64,000 nucleotides of DNA from Liolophura sinensis (taxonomy: Eukaryota > Mollusca > Polyplacophora > Chitonida > Chitonidae): the NCBI RefSeq assembly GCF_032854445.1, contig NC_088298.1, positions 9,785,504-9,849,503 on the forward strand, in the 5' to 3' direction. This document shows, one piece after another, positions 11,301 to 21,935 of this stretch (positions are counted from its first letter, which is position 1; every line of letters begins with the position of its first letter). The notes beneath the pieces are model-generated. The model was not told the origin of the DNA. It was given only the letters and a program-made list of their open reading frames with translations, and made no database searches. A program made the position numbers and the translations under genes.

Positions 11301-13505
11301 AGTAATGCTGTAAGGCTTTAGCATTATCTCATTACGTAACGAGCACAGGTTTACAGAATTAGTGCCAATAGCAAAGCTTAGATATGAATGAAGGGGATTT
11401 TTATCTATTTGTTATGTTTTCTGAAGTAAGTAACAGTTATAAGATGTCACATTATGACAGAGTATAATCTTCGAGGGGCAAATCATTGAGAAAGTTGTAA
11501 TCTGTAGTGATCACGTGACATGTTATGAGAGTTTATATCACTTAACATGAACTGTTTACAACACTATAATATTTCATACTTCGGATTACTCTTCTGTTGA
11601 AGATATTCACACATTTTACAGTACAACAGAAATATTTTCTTCGACTTTATCCAGACTTTGTTACATCTGTTCTTTCACAATCAATATTTAGAAGCTATAA
11701 ATATATTCTAAAAATTGGGCTATTAAGCACATTAAACATCTTTTTTGATGAATATATGTTTCGGGATTCGCAATATGCATGTGCGTTTCGGAGCTCTCGG
11801 CACACATTACGAAAGCATTTGATGTAGTGCGCGATAGAATGGTTGCGTGGTTCATAAAACTTAGTCCCTTTATGATTGTTTTCCCTAATCACTTTACCTT
11901 GTTGGCTGTGTATATGGTCATGTTGTAATGGTCCAGCTGGTCGTTGTACAGATTGACACCGGCGAATGTGGCGAATTCTGGCGCCTGTCTCATCCGCCAT
12001 GCCCAGAATTCATTCTGAACCGTGCGCACTTCCGCTGCGACGTCGTCTGAAACAGGAATACTAGTTTTCTGATAATACTAGATAACATTTGTTTTTCTCT
12101 TTCTTGCATTTGTTTTTTGAGTGAATAATGATTGTTTCTTGCATGAGCATATTAAACATAACAGGGTTTTTAGAGTGTTCTATAATGAGACAGTATATTT
12201 CAATTTTCTTGTATTATATTACAGATCGAACTCTATTATTTGTTTTGGGGGTATTAAAGTATACATTTTTCATGGGAAAATTGATAAATGTCTTGTTTTA
12301 AGTGGCTTGATCATAGTCAAGCAAAGCTGACTATATATGTTGTCTTGCATTATCCTGCCGTCAAAATAAGATGAAGTCAAGCAGCAAAACTGTTAAAGTA
12401 CATGGAAGCAGTGGGAAATAAGGTAGCTGTGTTTGTTTTGGTTTTTATTGGGTTTGCTCCACACATAAATCCTATCCCCACCATCTATATGTAAGTGATA
12501 AATCCCTGGATGCGGATTACTAGATTTTTTTATCTATATCGCGGCTGACAGACTGCAGACTAACCGTAGTCTGCCAGAAACTTACGAATTGTTCTGAGAT
12601 TCCTCCTACCATATAATGATGTTCGCTGTCGTATAAGTGAAATATTCTGGAGTACGGCGTAAACACACCAGTCCAATAAATAAATAAATCAGGATATGGC
12701 CAGCAGACAAACAATTCAATATGATTTTGTAAATATGACTAAACTGTAAAAAAAATCCCGTTACCCATTTGAACGAAAATGTTCCTGTTATATTACAAAT
12801 TTAATATTAAAGTGTATATTACCTCAGGGTATCTTTTTAATAGCTTTAGCCGTAGAGTTTCGGCTGAATAAAGGCCACTACTCCCCTCCCCCCCACCCCG
12901 ACCTCCACCACACTTAGTCCCCGCACCAGGACACCTGGTGTTTGAGAGCTTCTCTTCTGATTATTATTGATTTCGAACATCCTACTTTGGTTTATGGGCA
13001 GTGTACTAAGTTGAAACATAACGTATTCTTAATAGACCCCACCCATGACATTGTCTATTTATTCAGAGTATTATTTCTGTAAATATTTCCTCAAATTTGA
13101 GTTGATTTTTAATGAGTTGAATTAAATAATAATGAACTAAGGATTTCCTTTTAATCTTCAGGTACTCTAAAAAATTCAGTTAAATTTAACACAAAGCCTG
13201 TTGTCTGTGTGAAGCTGGACTTTATTCTTTGATTGCAGCATATTATTCTGTTATATATACATGTCTCACATCTATTCTGTTAACTCAACATAATTGTACT
13301 AGATTATCAGGATATTATGTTAAAACATTTTTTTCAGTGTAAAAGTCGTGTATTTGCATATGGACAACAATTTTGTATATACTGACGTATGGGTAGAAGA
13401 TAAGGCTAAACGACCCCGTTTATATCTTCATGGCTCCTTACCTTCAAGACTATGCAATGGCACGGTGGACACGAGCAGCAGGCTAAGGCAGATAAGCAGA
13501 TACAT
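249..13505 (-). CDS. secreted DUF885-family protein (predicted metallohydrolase), 3' part beyond window
   Basis: Thirteen coding exons, listed in transcript order: 13505-13442, 12046-11898, 10791-10649, 9422-9287, 8292-8224, 6689-6580, 4466-4382, 3979-3812, 3449-3363, 2765-2671, 2258-2151, 1200-1140, then 534-427 or 356-249. All have AG/GT borders and phases match throughout (1383 nt, 461 codons). The start is the ATG at 13505, followed by a hydrophobic signal peptide (MYLLICLSLLLVS). DUF885 hallmarks in order are FWAWR...PEFATFAG (residues 35-50), TRPGYGV near the middle, LPVKVMPMQY, DGKRPGVFQVNL and HETVPGHH (416-423). The expected GWxLY-containing C-terminal part lies left of the window. 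DUF885 members are widespread in bacteria and occur in animals; the HExxPGHH motif suggests a zinc site, but the substrate is unknown. Introns carry SINE tails and D repeats; no exon is interrupted. Structure is certain to within a few splice choices; enzymatic role is inference. Confidence 0.88.
427..534 (-). CDS. DUF885 gene exon 13a (first of two tandem alternative exons)
   Basis: This exon is 108 nt, phase 0 to 0, with acceptor ttccag and donor gtgaga. It starts QIYSLESALPLYRRTMD and ends in FPFYTAYTE, directly after exon 12 (PGHHLQ). The family normally continues GWxLY after this point. Its twin, exon 13b, lies 70 nt further along the transcript. Both versions are 36 codons and match at 24 of 36 residues. 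Confidence 0.85.
628..745 (+). mobile_element. old SINE A tail fragment
   Basis: Diverged body (ggggatggtcgtgg, ggtttcttcccaccatgacg) and tail ending aaagaaataaat, in the intron between DUF885 exons 12 and 13a. Confidence 0.6.
1140..1200 (-). CDS. DUF885 gene exon 12 with HETVPGHH motif
   Basis: This 61-nt exon has acceptor atcacag and donor gtatgt, and encodes NFFGMAALSLHETVPGHHLQ. The motif occupies 1169-1146. In DUF885 proteins this HExxPGHH block is the most conserved segment and the probable metal site. A nearer AG (gcatggcag) would break the phase with exon 11, so the acceptor at 1201-1203 was chosen. Confidence 0.87.
1862..2130 (+). repeat. repeat family D, type copy and list of copies
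   Basis: About 270 bp: gcagcgacgacagtgtgat, aatggtcacacg, gtcttttcagtttacctcag, aactgttcatgtaaat, then aatttattagacgt and ctagaattacccaaa. Plus copies: 1862-2130, 14273-14400, 14913-15140, 20462-20570, 30190-30385, 38972-39090, 45302-45450, 46655-46880, 50790-51025, 54530-54770. Minus copies: 2970-3245, 27715-27865, 29900-30115, 30570-30800, 32745-32890, 35640-35850, 35930-36120, 43115-43205, 59040-59215. No tRNA-like head and no obvious inverted ends were seen. Confidence 0.85.
2289..2385. repeat. (GATT)n microsatellite beside the exon 11 acceptor
   Basis: Tetranucleotide GATT repeat with a few GGTT units, and a second short block at 2427-2444. On the gene strand it reads (AATC)n and ends about 27 nt before the acceptor of DUF885 exon 11 (exon starts at 2258), that is, in the branch-point region. 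Confidence 0.95.
6820..7145 (-). mobile_element. SINE B copy with an 80-bp internal duplication
   Basis: Reverse SINE B body in an intron of the DUF885 gene. The segment starting gcgagtccatgtc at 6854 is repeated from 6934, a period of 80 bp, with a few differences between units. Open frames here are repeat-derived. Confidence 0.75.
7726..7780 (-). repeat. tRNA-like SINE head fragment
   Basis: The minus strand reads ttgatagtccagttgggaga then a B-box-like ggttcgagtttcactgg. It has tRNA-derived boxes but no convincing acceptor stem, so it is taken as a SINE head rather than a tRNA gene. Confidence 0.45.
9160..9284 (+). mobile_element. SINE A tail fragment next to DUF885 exon 4
   Basis: Body and tail (ggctctgcccggtttcctcc ... 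caatcaaataaataaa) ending within a few bases of the donor of DUF885 exon 4 (exon end 9287). On the gene strand the donor gtaaat runs straight into the (TTTA)n of the SINE tail. Confidence 0.8.
9749..10005. mobile_element. MITE-like foldback with ~60-bp terminal inverted repeats
   Basis: The left end (aattaatctgttgatttcaa ... ggatgtattctg) and the right end (cagaatacattatagc ... aacagattaactttttca) are inverted matches over about 60 bp. Diverged relatives at 13165-13342 and 26400-26578. No transposase. Confidence 0.75.
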
Positions 13506-14439
13506 TCTTTCTGTAAAACATAAAAACAATATCTGAAGAAAAAAACTTATTGTAAATCTTTGCGACTTCGATGCTCATGCCAAGTTTTCTGAATAACCAC
13601 ACATACTCTATAGACACACGTCGTTATTTTAGTTGAAATAATAGCTGAAATGTTTTTTTGCCATCAGAGTACAGAATCATAAAAATCACCGGTAGGCTTA
13701 ACAGACTTTCAACATCACATTGTCCGGATTCCACTCCATTCAGCAGACTATTTAACGAAGAGACTAAACAAGTATTTGACAACATAGTTTTGTTGTTGTT
13801 TGCTGAACTCAATACAAGATTACCTGTTTCGCTTCAAGATATGATGTAAATGAGCACTATGCTTGTTTAAAAAAAGAGACCGTCCTGCCAGCCTGTAAAT
13901 TATGTACTTGACTGCCTGTCACTGTATTATGAAGGTCAATGCCTTCACAAGAAACCGCATTTCTTGTTTGTTCCATAAATACATTATCTTTGCACTAGAC
14001 GGCCTTAGTCTACTAAGAAGCGAGAAGAATGTCATATGTTATATTTGCATGATAAGATAGCTTATCTGCATGAACTTTGGGATCAATTCCTCGTTCATAA
14101 GACAGAAGGATAACCTTTTCATTTCAATATAATCTGAACCGTCACAAAAGTTACCATCAAACTGATGGGTTATTCACATGAATGGATCATGGGGCTTGTC
14201 ATGTTGAGTGAAGGCAAGCGATTTCCAATATGCTTCATGTACGGCCACCTGAATGCTCACGGACAGTTAAACCAGAGCAACGACGACAGTGTGATAGTTG
14301 GTCACACGTAACCGGTTAAATCCGGCCTCTTGTCAGTTTACCTCAGTCAGAGCTTCATTCTAACTGTTCATGTAAACCCTTTCCTAAGATGACACTACGA
14401 ACGACACTTCTACATTGTGGTTTACAATCTAGGCGTCAA

Positions 14440-14720
14440 AACATTCACATACCAGCTGTCAACCAAAGTGGTCGTTCCAGGTCAATAATCACAAGGCAAC
14501 TCCCAAACGATGTTTAACACAAACTACCAAATATATGCGTGGAAGTAGAGATTCGTGGACTAGCCGTCAACGAGGGTGAAAGTTCCGGATCAATTATCGC
14601 ACGACCAATTCCCAAAATATGTTTCACCACAAACTTCCTAAAGGAACAAAGAAAGCATATAAACTATGAAAATGATGTAGATTCATGTAAAAAGAAGCAG
14701 TGAACAGTTTTTAATGATGT
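14440..14720 (+). repeat. repeat family E
   Basis: Contains cagctgtcaaccaaagtgg, ggtcaataatcacaaggc, then a second similar half from agccgtcaacgag. Related copies at 21305-21510 and 25560-25665. Half-unit is about 110-200 bp. Not recognised. Confidence 0.65.
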
Positions 14721-15162
14721 TTCAAAGACGCCAATAAATAAAATTAATGTCCAAATTGTGTATCATGCTAGCTATAAGTTGTCGATAATCAAAATCTATA
14801 TCTGGGTTGCGCTTTGATGGCAACTGTTCATATATCCAACGCGGCGATCTAATCCAACAGTTCGAATTAGATATGGTGTAATTATATCATTAAAGGCTTA
14901 CAGCACAAAGAGTAAAACCAAAGTAGCGACGACAAGTGGACACGCGTAACCGGTGAAATACGGTCGCCTGTCAATTTACTTTACTGCTCATTTAAATGCT
15001 TAGACATTAGTAAATTACACGCTGCATAGCACCATAGCAAACTTGGGTAAAAAAAACCAGCAGTGATGTTAAGTGCAATTCATTAGACGTTAATGGTTTA
15101 GAATTACTCCAAATACTGTGTGCTCCTCACATTTGACATAACAACTTAATTTGCAGTAGAGG

Positions 15163-15505
15163 ATCGCTTCGGTGGCCTAATGGTTAGATCGTCCGCCTCG
15201 AAGCCGGGATCAAACCCGGATTGGGTCATACCAAAGACTTTAAAATTGGTACTTGTTGCTGCCTAGCTTGGCGCTCAGCATTGAGATGCTAGAGCAACGA
15301 AACAAGACTGAGTTGGCCCGGTGTCAGTATAATGTGACTAGGTGTGTACCATGCCTGGTGTCTTGGGCATGATACTTCAGTGGCGGCAGCACTTTGGCAG
15401 CATAGATTCGCTCTGCTACAAGAAGACACAGTGTATGCACATGTACCTCGTCGTCATATGACAGAAACTGTACGCCGTAAAACCCCAAGCACACATACAT
15501 ATAGT
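15163..15505 (+). mobile_element. SINE B, near full length
   Basis: tRNA-like head (cggtggcctaatggttagat ... gggatcaaacccgg), body with gtgtcagtataatgtgac, and tail cgtcgtcatatgacag with a degraded caagcacacata end. Confidence 0.85.
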
Positions 15506-15607
15506 CAGCAAAATTATAAACGCACGAAGCGATTTTATATTGTTTTCTCCTAATATTAAATAACGTGTTAACTCAAAAATTACGGTAAGTAGATTATTCA
15601 TTATCAG

Positions 15608-15800
15608 TTGTGGTTTCAATTTCCACCAGATTTTCACATTTTAGAGCAATAATGCCGGGGCTATGGCAACGTGAAACCAGAGTGTTTTCGGTAATTACAG
15701 CTCACAGCCATGTCATTACCCACCACGCTGTTTTCACTCTGCCATAGCTCTTGGACTATTGCCCTAAAATGTGAAAATTTGGTGAAAATTGAAACCACAA
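15608..15800. mobile_element. MITE-like foldback with ~65-bp inverted arms
   Basis: The left arm ttgtggtttcaatttccacc ... gggctatggca and the right arm tgccatagctcttgg ... ggtgaaaattgaaaccacaa are inverted copies. A SINE A is attached directly at the right end. Confidence 0.8.
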
Positions 15801-16075
15801 TTTATTTATTTATTTTATTTATTTGATTGGTGTTTTACGCCGTACTCAAGAATATTTCACTTATACGACGGCGGCCAGCATTATGGTGGGAGGAAACAGG
15901 GCAGAGCCCGGGGGAGACCCACGACCATCCGCAGGTTGCTGCCAGACCTTCCCACGTACGGCCGGAGAGGAAGCCAGCATGAGCTGGACTTGAACTCACA
16001 GCGACCGCATTAATGAGAGACTTCTGGGTCATTGCGCTGCGCTAGCGCGCTAACCGACTGAGCCACGGAGGCCCC
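15801..16075 (-). mobile_element. full-length SINE A
   Basis: Reverse-oriented copy from the (TTTA)n tail to the tRNA-like head ending in gccacggaggcccc. Flanking aaaccacaa / aaacaacaa may be a 9-bp target duplication with one change. It abuts the right arm of a foldback element at 15608-15800. Confidence 0.92.
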
Positions 16076-16214
16076 TAAAACAACAATTGGTAATGAAGAC
16101 TTACCCTAATTGTTGAGTTAATACACTATTTAATACTAAGAGGAAACAATATAAAATTACGTCATAGGTTTATATTTTTGTTGAGTACATATATTTCGCA
16201 GTTAGAGTACTCAC

Positions 16215-16256
16215 GATGGACACGAGGAACAGTCTAAGGCAGGTAAATGGACACAT
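16215..16256 (-). pseudogene. vestigial duplicate of the DUF885 signal-peptide exon
   Basis: The minus strand reads ATG then CPFTCLRLFLVSI followed by gtgagt. It aligns to exon 1 of the DUF885 gene (MYLLICLSLLLVST) including the shared nucleotides for LR/LS and LLLVS. It ends early: its donor-like gtgagt replaces the bases that encode VPLHS in exon 1. The reading phase at the break is 0, whereas exon 2 needs phase 1, so splicing to exon 2 would be out of frame. Probably the remnant of a partial tandem duplication; a non-coding alternative first exon is possible. Confidence 0.6.
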
Positions 16257-16529
16257 AGTTTTCAGTAGTACTCAGAGTGTCCGTCAATATAAAACCTGAT
16301 TCTCCCTTCATGCTCCAATGAAAACCGTTCTACCTCGGTTCTTCTCGACCATAATGATCTGTACTGAGACCGTCCAGCCTGTTGAACGGAAAACACTGAA
16401 GCAGTTGAACGTCAATTTGACACTGAAACATGACGTCAAAAGTCTTGATAAAGAGTAAGAGTTTGTAACGGGGCGGAAGAGTAACGCTGCTACCCACGAA
16501 GGTAAAAAATTGTTCCCTGTATATTGCTT

Positions 16530-16880
16530 TATTGATTTGCTTGGTGTTTTACGCCACACTCAAGAATATTTCACTTATACGGCGGCGGTCAGCATATTGG
16601 TGAGAGGAAACCGGGGAGAGCCCGAAGGAAACCCATGACCATTGTGTTCCCTGTATAAATAAAAAATACAGATGTACCGACAAAGAAGACTGTGATCTGT
16701 TTATTTATCTGATTGGTGTTTTACGCCGTTCGCAAGGATGTTTCATTTATGCGACTGCGTTGAGCATTGTGATGAGAGGAAACCTGAGAGAACCCGGGGG
16801 TGAGGCCCACAACAAACCACTCGTTGCTGGAAGAACTTTCCACGTACGACTCGAGCCAACATAACCACCGGACCGGTGAG
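16530..16880 (-). mobile_element. two truncated SINE A tails in series
   Basis: Reverse tails at 16530-16645 and 16698-16880, each starting with (TTTAT)n and ttggtgttttacgcc. Both are diverged and lack heads. Confidence 0.8.
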
Positions 16881-17399
16881 AGGCTCCAATAATGTCATAT
16901 TTAACATGCATATAAACGGAGACAAAGAAACCAGTCATTACAGTAAACAGTTCAACCAAAAGTTTAATATCCTTTTATGGGGGTTATACACAGATTTCAG
17001 CCCTTCGGTGTTACTTTTAACACGTGAGCATACAGCTTTTTAATTTTGGATAAGTCTATGGTATTGACTCCCCATAAAAAAAGATTGCTCACTTTTTACC
17101 GAAATATGTATTTAACAAGTCCACACGGGCATGTTTAATCTTGCCAGCTTCCCTTGTGGGAGGTGGGAAGCAATAATGGTTTAAATTCATCGACTGAATT
17201 TTGTAAGGGATACAGCAAACTTTTTGGAGTTTTTCTTTCGCCATATATCCACTGATGTCAAATGTTTTGTATTGCTCTTTCTTTTGTTTGGTGAATCAAT
17301 CAGAGTAGTAATTTAGAGCCCCCTAACAAGTCAAGTCATATGATATGCAAATGATTATGTAACTCATTTAGAAAAAAAAACAGAATACGACTTTAGCAG

Positions 17400-17985
17400 G
17401 CGAGTTATACAGGCGAGTACAAAATTCGCATGTTGTGCAGGCGAATACCGAACAACTGGCAAGCTATACAGACGAATACACAACAATTACCAAGTTATAC
17501 GGACGAATACAAAACAATTACCAAGTTATACGGACGAATACACAACAATTACAAATACACATAAATTACTAAGTTACACAGACGAATACAAAACAATTAC
17601 CAAGTTATACAGACGAATACCGAGCAATTGACAAGTTATACAGACGAATACACAACAATTACCAACTTATACAGACGAATGTACAACAATTACCAAGTTA
17701 TACAGACGAATACACAAAATTACCAAGTTATACGGACGAATACAAAACAATTACAAAGTTATACAAATGCACATAAATTACAAAGTTACACAGACGAATT
17801 CAAAACAATTACCATGTTATACAAATACACATAAATAACTAAGTTACACAGACAAATACAAAACAATTATAAAGTTATACAAATACACATAAATTACTAA
17901 GTTACACAGACGAATACACAACAATTACCAAGTTATACAGAACACTAAACACAATTACCAAGTTATACAGACGAACACACAACAA
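17400..17985. repeat. 31-bp minisatellite
   Basis: About 18 units of consensus caagttatacagacgaatac followed by acaacaattac, with shorter variants (aaatacacataaattac). AT-rich; open frames inside are repeat-derived. Confidence 0.93.
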
Positions 17986-18739
17986 TCTCAGTAAGTTAAC
18001 AAATCTGACCCGCCTGGTGTTAGTTTGAAATGATATCCTGGAAAAGTATCAAAATTGTTATATTTTGCTAACCATATATTTTGGCTTTGGGTTTTTTTTC
18101 TTTTTGCTTTTCTGTTATCATTATATAAATAGAAAATTAAGCAGGTAACAAGTCAAAGAGAAGCAGGTGTCAGTTTTCAGTGTTGCAGGGTGATGAAATC
18201 GTTGTGCAAACGCCATAACCAGGAATATTTCGCTTAAACGATGGCGGCCAGTGTTATTACTGGCTGAAACCAGAGTGCTCGGCGAAAACCACCAACATTT
18301 GGCGAGTTGCTGACAAGCACCTTGTTGTCAAAGAATGTTAGGTTGGGTAAAAGGCCACACGATAGACGGCTTCTTGTCACCAAATCCCCACATCCAGTCA
18401 AAACTACAAAATCATTATGACAAGCCGGGTTTGAACCGCACCTTGTGTGTGCCCTACGATTGAAAAACATTCGCTATAACTAATAGACTGTAACCTGCTA
18501 GCCTAGTTAGGTTGTCAAATGAAGAAGATGACAGCTCTGTATGTACGCGTATACGGGTCGGTATAACAAATGTCAACTATAGCAGCTGTTACAACATAGG
18601 CCATCAAATCAATCTTCATATACATACAGTATGTCACAGTATCTACACCATCTCAATGTTGAGTACAATCTATAAAGTCGCTGAAATTTGTTTAGATAAT
18701 TGTATAAACTGTCATTTCATATCTCCGGTCGTTTGTGGG

Positions 18740-18870
18740 AAGGTCTTACAGTAACCTGCGGATGGTCGTGGTTTCCACGTGCCCGGTTTCCCCCATCATA
18801 ATGCTGGCTGCCGTCCTTTAAGTTAAATATTCTCCAGCACGGTGTAAAGCACAACTCAAACAAATAAATA
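18740..18870 (+). mobile_element. diverged SINE A tail fragments (this and other positions)
   Basis: Body and tail with many changes (aacctgcggatggtcgtgg ... acggtgtaaagcacaa). Further short or diverged SINE A fragments are at 12530-12690, 18205-18440, 20340-20445, 25296-25341, 29793-29890, 41395-41510, 41753-41785, 44620-44765, 45000-45045, 46188-46330, 48917-49010, 49545-49605, 52078-52146 and 55775-55965, in both orientations. Confidence 0.7.
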
Positions 18871-19621
18871 TCATTCCATAATAAATAATATCGATAGATT
18901 CTGAGACACCAACGGAAAAGAAGTAAAACAAACCTGTTCTTTGTCTTTCAGCCTATTAGCCGCTTCTCTCATACGAATTAGAAAAACCCTGGTCACCGCT
19001 GTTGTAATTGCAAACCGGCTGAAAGTACGTCCTGCTTTGCGTACTTAGGTTCGGAGGAAAGTCACAGAGGGAATTGCTGATCGGGATGTCTACCTGCTGT
19101 AGTCCGTTTTGCTCTCTTGTCCGACTGGTTCAGTGATACAAGAGATCGACGCTCTAACGACCTGTATCCCGAACTGGCAGCCAGAGTGTTCTATAACTCA
19201 CACTGGGAGTGGTGTGCTCGAGGCGCTTGTTATTGCAAGTTGACTGTATATACGACATGGTGACAACAGCAACGGCGTGTAGCCAGACAGAGCGGAGAAT
19301 TCACCAGCTGTGTTAAATTGCCCGCGATAATCGTCCTCGGAATTAAATATGGAATTGTCCTAGTTGTGTAATTACCGTTGTGCCGCTGGCCCAGCGAGGG
19401 TATTTGAACACGGGTAAATGTCATGGCCTGTCGACGGGGAAAAGTATAGCATTGATAAGTCGGCAATAATCTAACAATAATTTGATAAAGTCGCATCGTA
19501 CAATCGATACAATGGTGCCTAATGGACCTCCCCCTAGATTCATGTATAACTTGAAAATATCTCAACAGGTGGAAAATCTATTTTATTAGAAGTAGCTTAG
19601 CCTACATTTATGCTGGGAATA

Positions 19622-19745
19622 TTTTATTTATGTATTTGATTGGTGTTTTACGCCGTAGTCAAGAATATTTCACTTACACGGCTGAGGCCAGCGTTATGGT
19701 GGGAGGAAACCGGGCAGAGCCCGGGGGAAACCCACGACCATCCAA
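19622..19745 (-). mobile_element. SINE A tail fragment
   Basis: Reverse copy: gattggtgttttacgccg through ggaaaccgggcagagcccgg to acgaccatcc. Head absent. Confidence 0.85.
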
Positions 19746-21740
19746 AGGTTTATGCTGGGAATAGTAAATGAACTTTATTTTCCAAGGTCGCAATTTATTC
19801 AGACCCAGACCCAACACCTCGTGTTCTCTTTCCCGTAGATCAATGGCCCATTTACTGTTGTAATCGTACGGTAATGCGAACCTCTCTTCCGCAGCTATGA
19901 AACTCATTTACTCGGTCAATTGAGTTAACTCGTTGTAACCTCATTATTCCCCACTGCAGAGGCTGCTAGGCCGCACAGCGCGTAAGAGCTTCCCTGTGGA
20001 GAACTCAGCCAATCCATAAAATACATCATCGGATTCTGTAACCCGGATGCTGGAGATCATGTGGTCGCCATAGCACGGGCTACAATAAAATGGTCACCAC
20101 ATGTTGAAGTATAGAGAAGAAGGCATATGATTGCCACTTCATCGGCATCAATTACGCCATGCATGTACCATAAAACATCACGTAAGCTCTGCGGAAAAGC
20201 CCAGACTTTGTGGAAAGCTGAAAATTATACTGATAGAGTTCTATCTATTGAGCCCCGAGTTTTATTTTTTTACCTAAACTGGTCTTTTGGCAGTTTACTT
20301 TCGGTATTGTTTCACCGTCGGACGGCCTGATGTGGGACTTAGGTACCTGACTTACTATATATGGCGGGTTTCTCCCCATCATATTTCTAGCCATTGTCGT
20401 CAAGTATTCTTGAAGGTGGAGTAAAATACCAATCAAATAAATGAAGAAATAAACTTATAGGCTGCCCAGAATGGTGGCTTAAGCAGGCTGGTAAAAAACG
20501 CAGTGATGTTAAATGCGTTTTTCTAAGACGTCATAGGTCTAGAATTATTTAAAACCCTGTGTTATGACATTTAATAAACGTGTGAAATCAACATAAAAGG
20601 ACAAAGCCTCGGGAAGGCTAAGTTCACAAGCCGAACAACCAGCAAAGCAGACGCAAAGAACTCTAACCAAGGCAATCAGTTACGACAATTTTTGTTCAGG
20701 AATATTTACAGATATCAAAAAGAATTTACCTGAGCATGTTTACGAATTCTTGGGGGGAAAGAAACAGGATTAATTTTCAGGGTAATATTCTCTGAAATAC
20801 GTCCATTACCGCAGAGGACCGTTGAAGAGTTTTATCATCATGAGAACAAATAAGCACAAATGGCAATAAAAGCTCTCTGCCTTTATCTGTTGTATTGCAG
20901 ACGAATAATTTAACTAGACACTGCACAAGTATCCGTTTCGTTGACACCTATGCCAATTCTGTTATGTTTTTTTCTGTGACTTGTCTGTCTGCATGTTTGT
21001 GAGCTACTTTATGTGAAAAGATTGTACGGATTGCGATGAAATCTTATACACAGGTTGGCCTTGGGTTGAGGACGAATTTGTGTGCAGGACACCAAGCTCA
21101 ACTCCTTACCAGTTCACAACAAACAATTTTGGTAATAATTCTCATGGTTTCTTCTCTTGACACTGAAATCTTTTTATGGCTGGTCTCGGTATACATTTTC
21201 ATCGGGATGCAGATCTGACGTCATTGAAATCGCACATCCTAAGGGATGTTTTACAAATATATGACGGCGTGCCTTTATTTATGCACTTCATTTTCCTTTA
21301 ACAACATACTCGAAAAAAGGTTTCACTTGTGCGATTCTGTGGGTCGAAACAGCCGTCAACCAACGAGGACGTTCCGGCTCAGTAATCGGAAGGCCAATTC
21401 CCAAAAACGGCGTATAACATAAACTACCAAAATAACCGAGAAAGTATATAAAGTACGAAAATAGGATGGAATCATACAAAGAGAAGAAGTCAACAGTTTC
21501 CAACGATGTAGGAAAGAAGCAAGCTACATTTAATTTAATTTAATTTAATTCTTTATTTATTTAACGAGGATTTCTCACAGCCTAATGGCTACTACGAAGA
21601 TCTCCTCAAAGCAACAATTAACAACATAATAACTAACGAAGTACATACATATAAATATGCAAATACATATTACAGATAACGGAATATAAGTTGAAATAAA
21701 TTAATTATTATTTACAATGTTAACATCGTTATTACCATTA

Positions 21741-21935
21741 CCATGGTTACATTTATTTATTTATTTATTTATTTGATTGGTATTTTACGCCGTAATCAAG
21801 AATATTTCACTTATACGACGGCGGCCAGCATTATGGTCGGAGGAAACCGGGCAAAGCCCGTGGGAAACACACGACCATCCGCAGGCTGCTGGAAGACCTT
21901 CCCACTTACGACCGGAGAGGAATCCAGCATGAACC
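21741..21935 (-). mobile_element. SINE A, truncated, in the 3' part of the LINE
   Basis: Reverse-oriented SINE A tail and body, from (TTTA)n and gattggtattttacgccg to the cttacgaccggagagg region. The tRNA head is missing. A short repeat accatggt lies on both sides and may be the target duplication. Confidence 0.85.

Larger units (their letters stand above)
13506..16214. other. upstream region of the DUF885 gene
   Basis: No coding exon seen. Holds family D and E repeats, a SINE B, a foldback element and a SINE A. The bases before the ATG at 13505 include two acceptor-like tracts (tttcttcag, tgttttacag), so a 5' UTR intron is possible; no TATA box was recognised. Confidence 0.6.
18000..21500. 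other. intergenic region left of the LINE
   Basis: SINE A fragments, part of a D repeat and an E repeat. Segments such as 18900-19560 and 19900-20340 were not recognised and show no splice-consistent coding sequence. Confidence 0.5.

Noticed and set aside
17400-17985. CRISPR-like array
   Set aside because: Units are contiguous 31-bp tandem repeats with no unique spacers, in a eukaryotic context.
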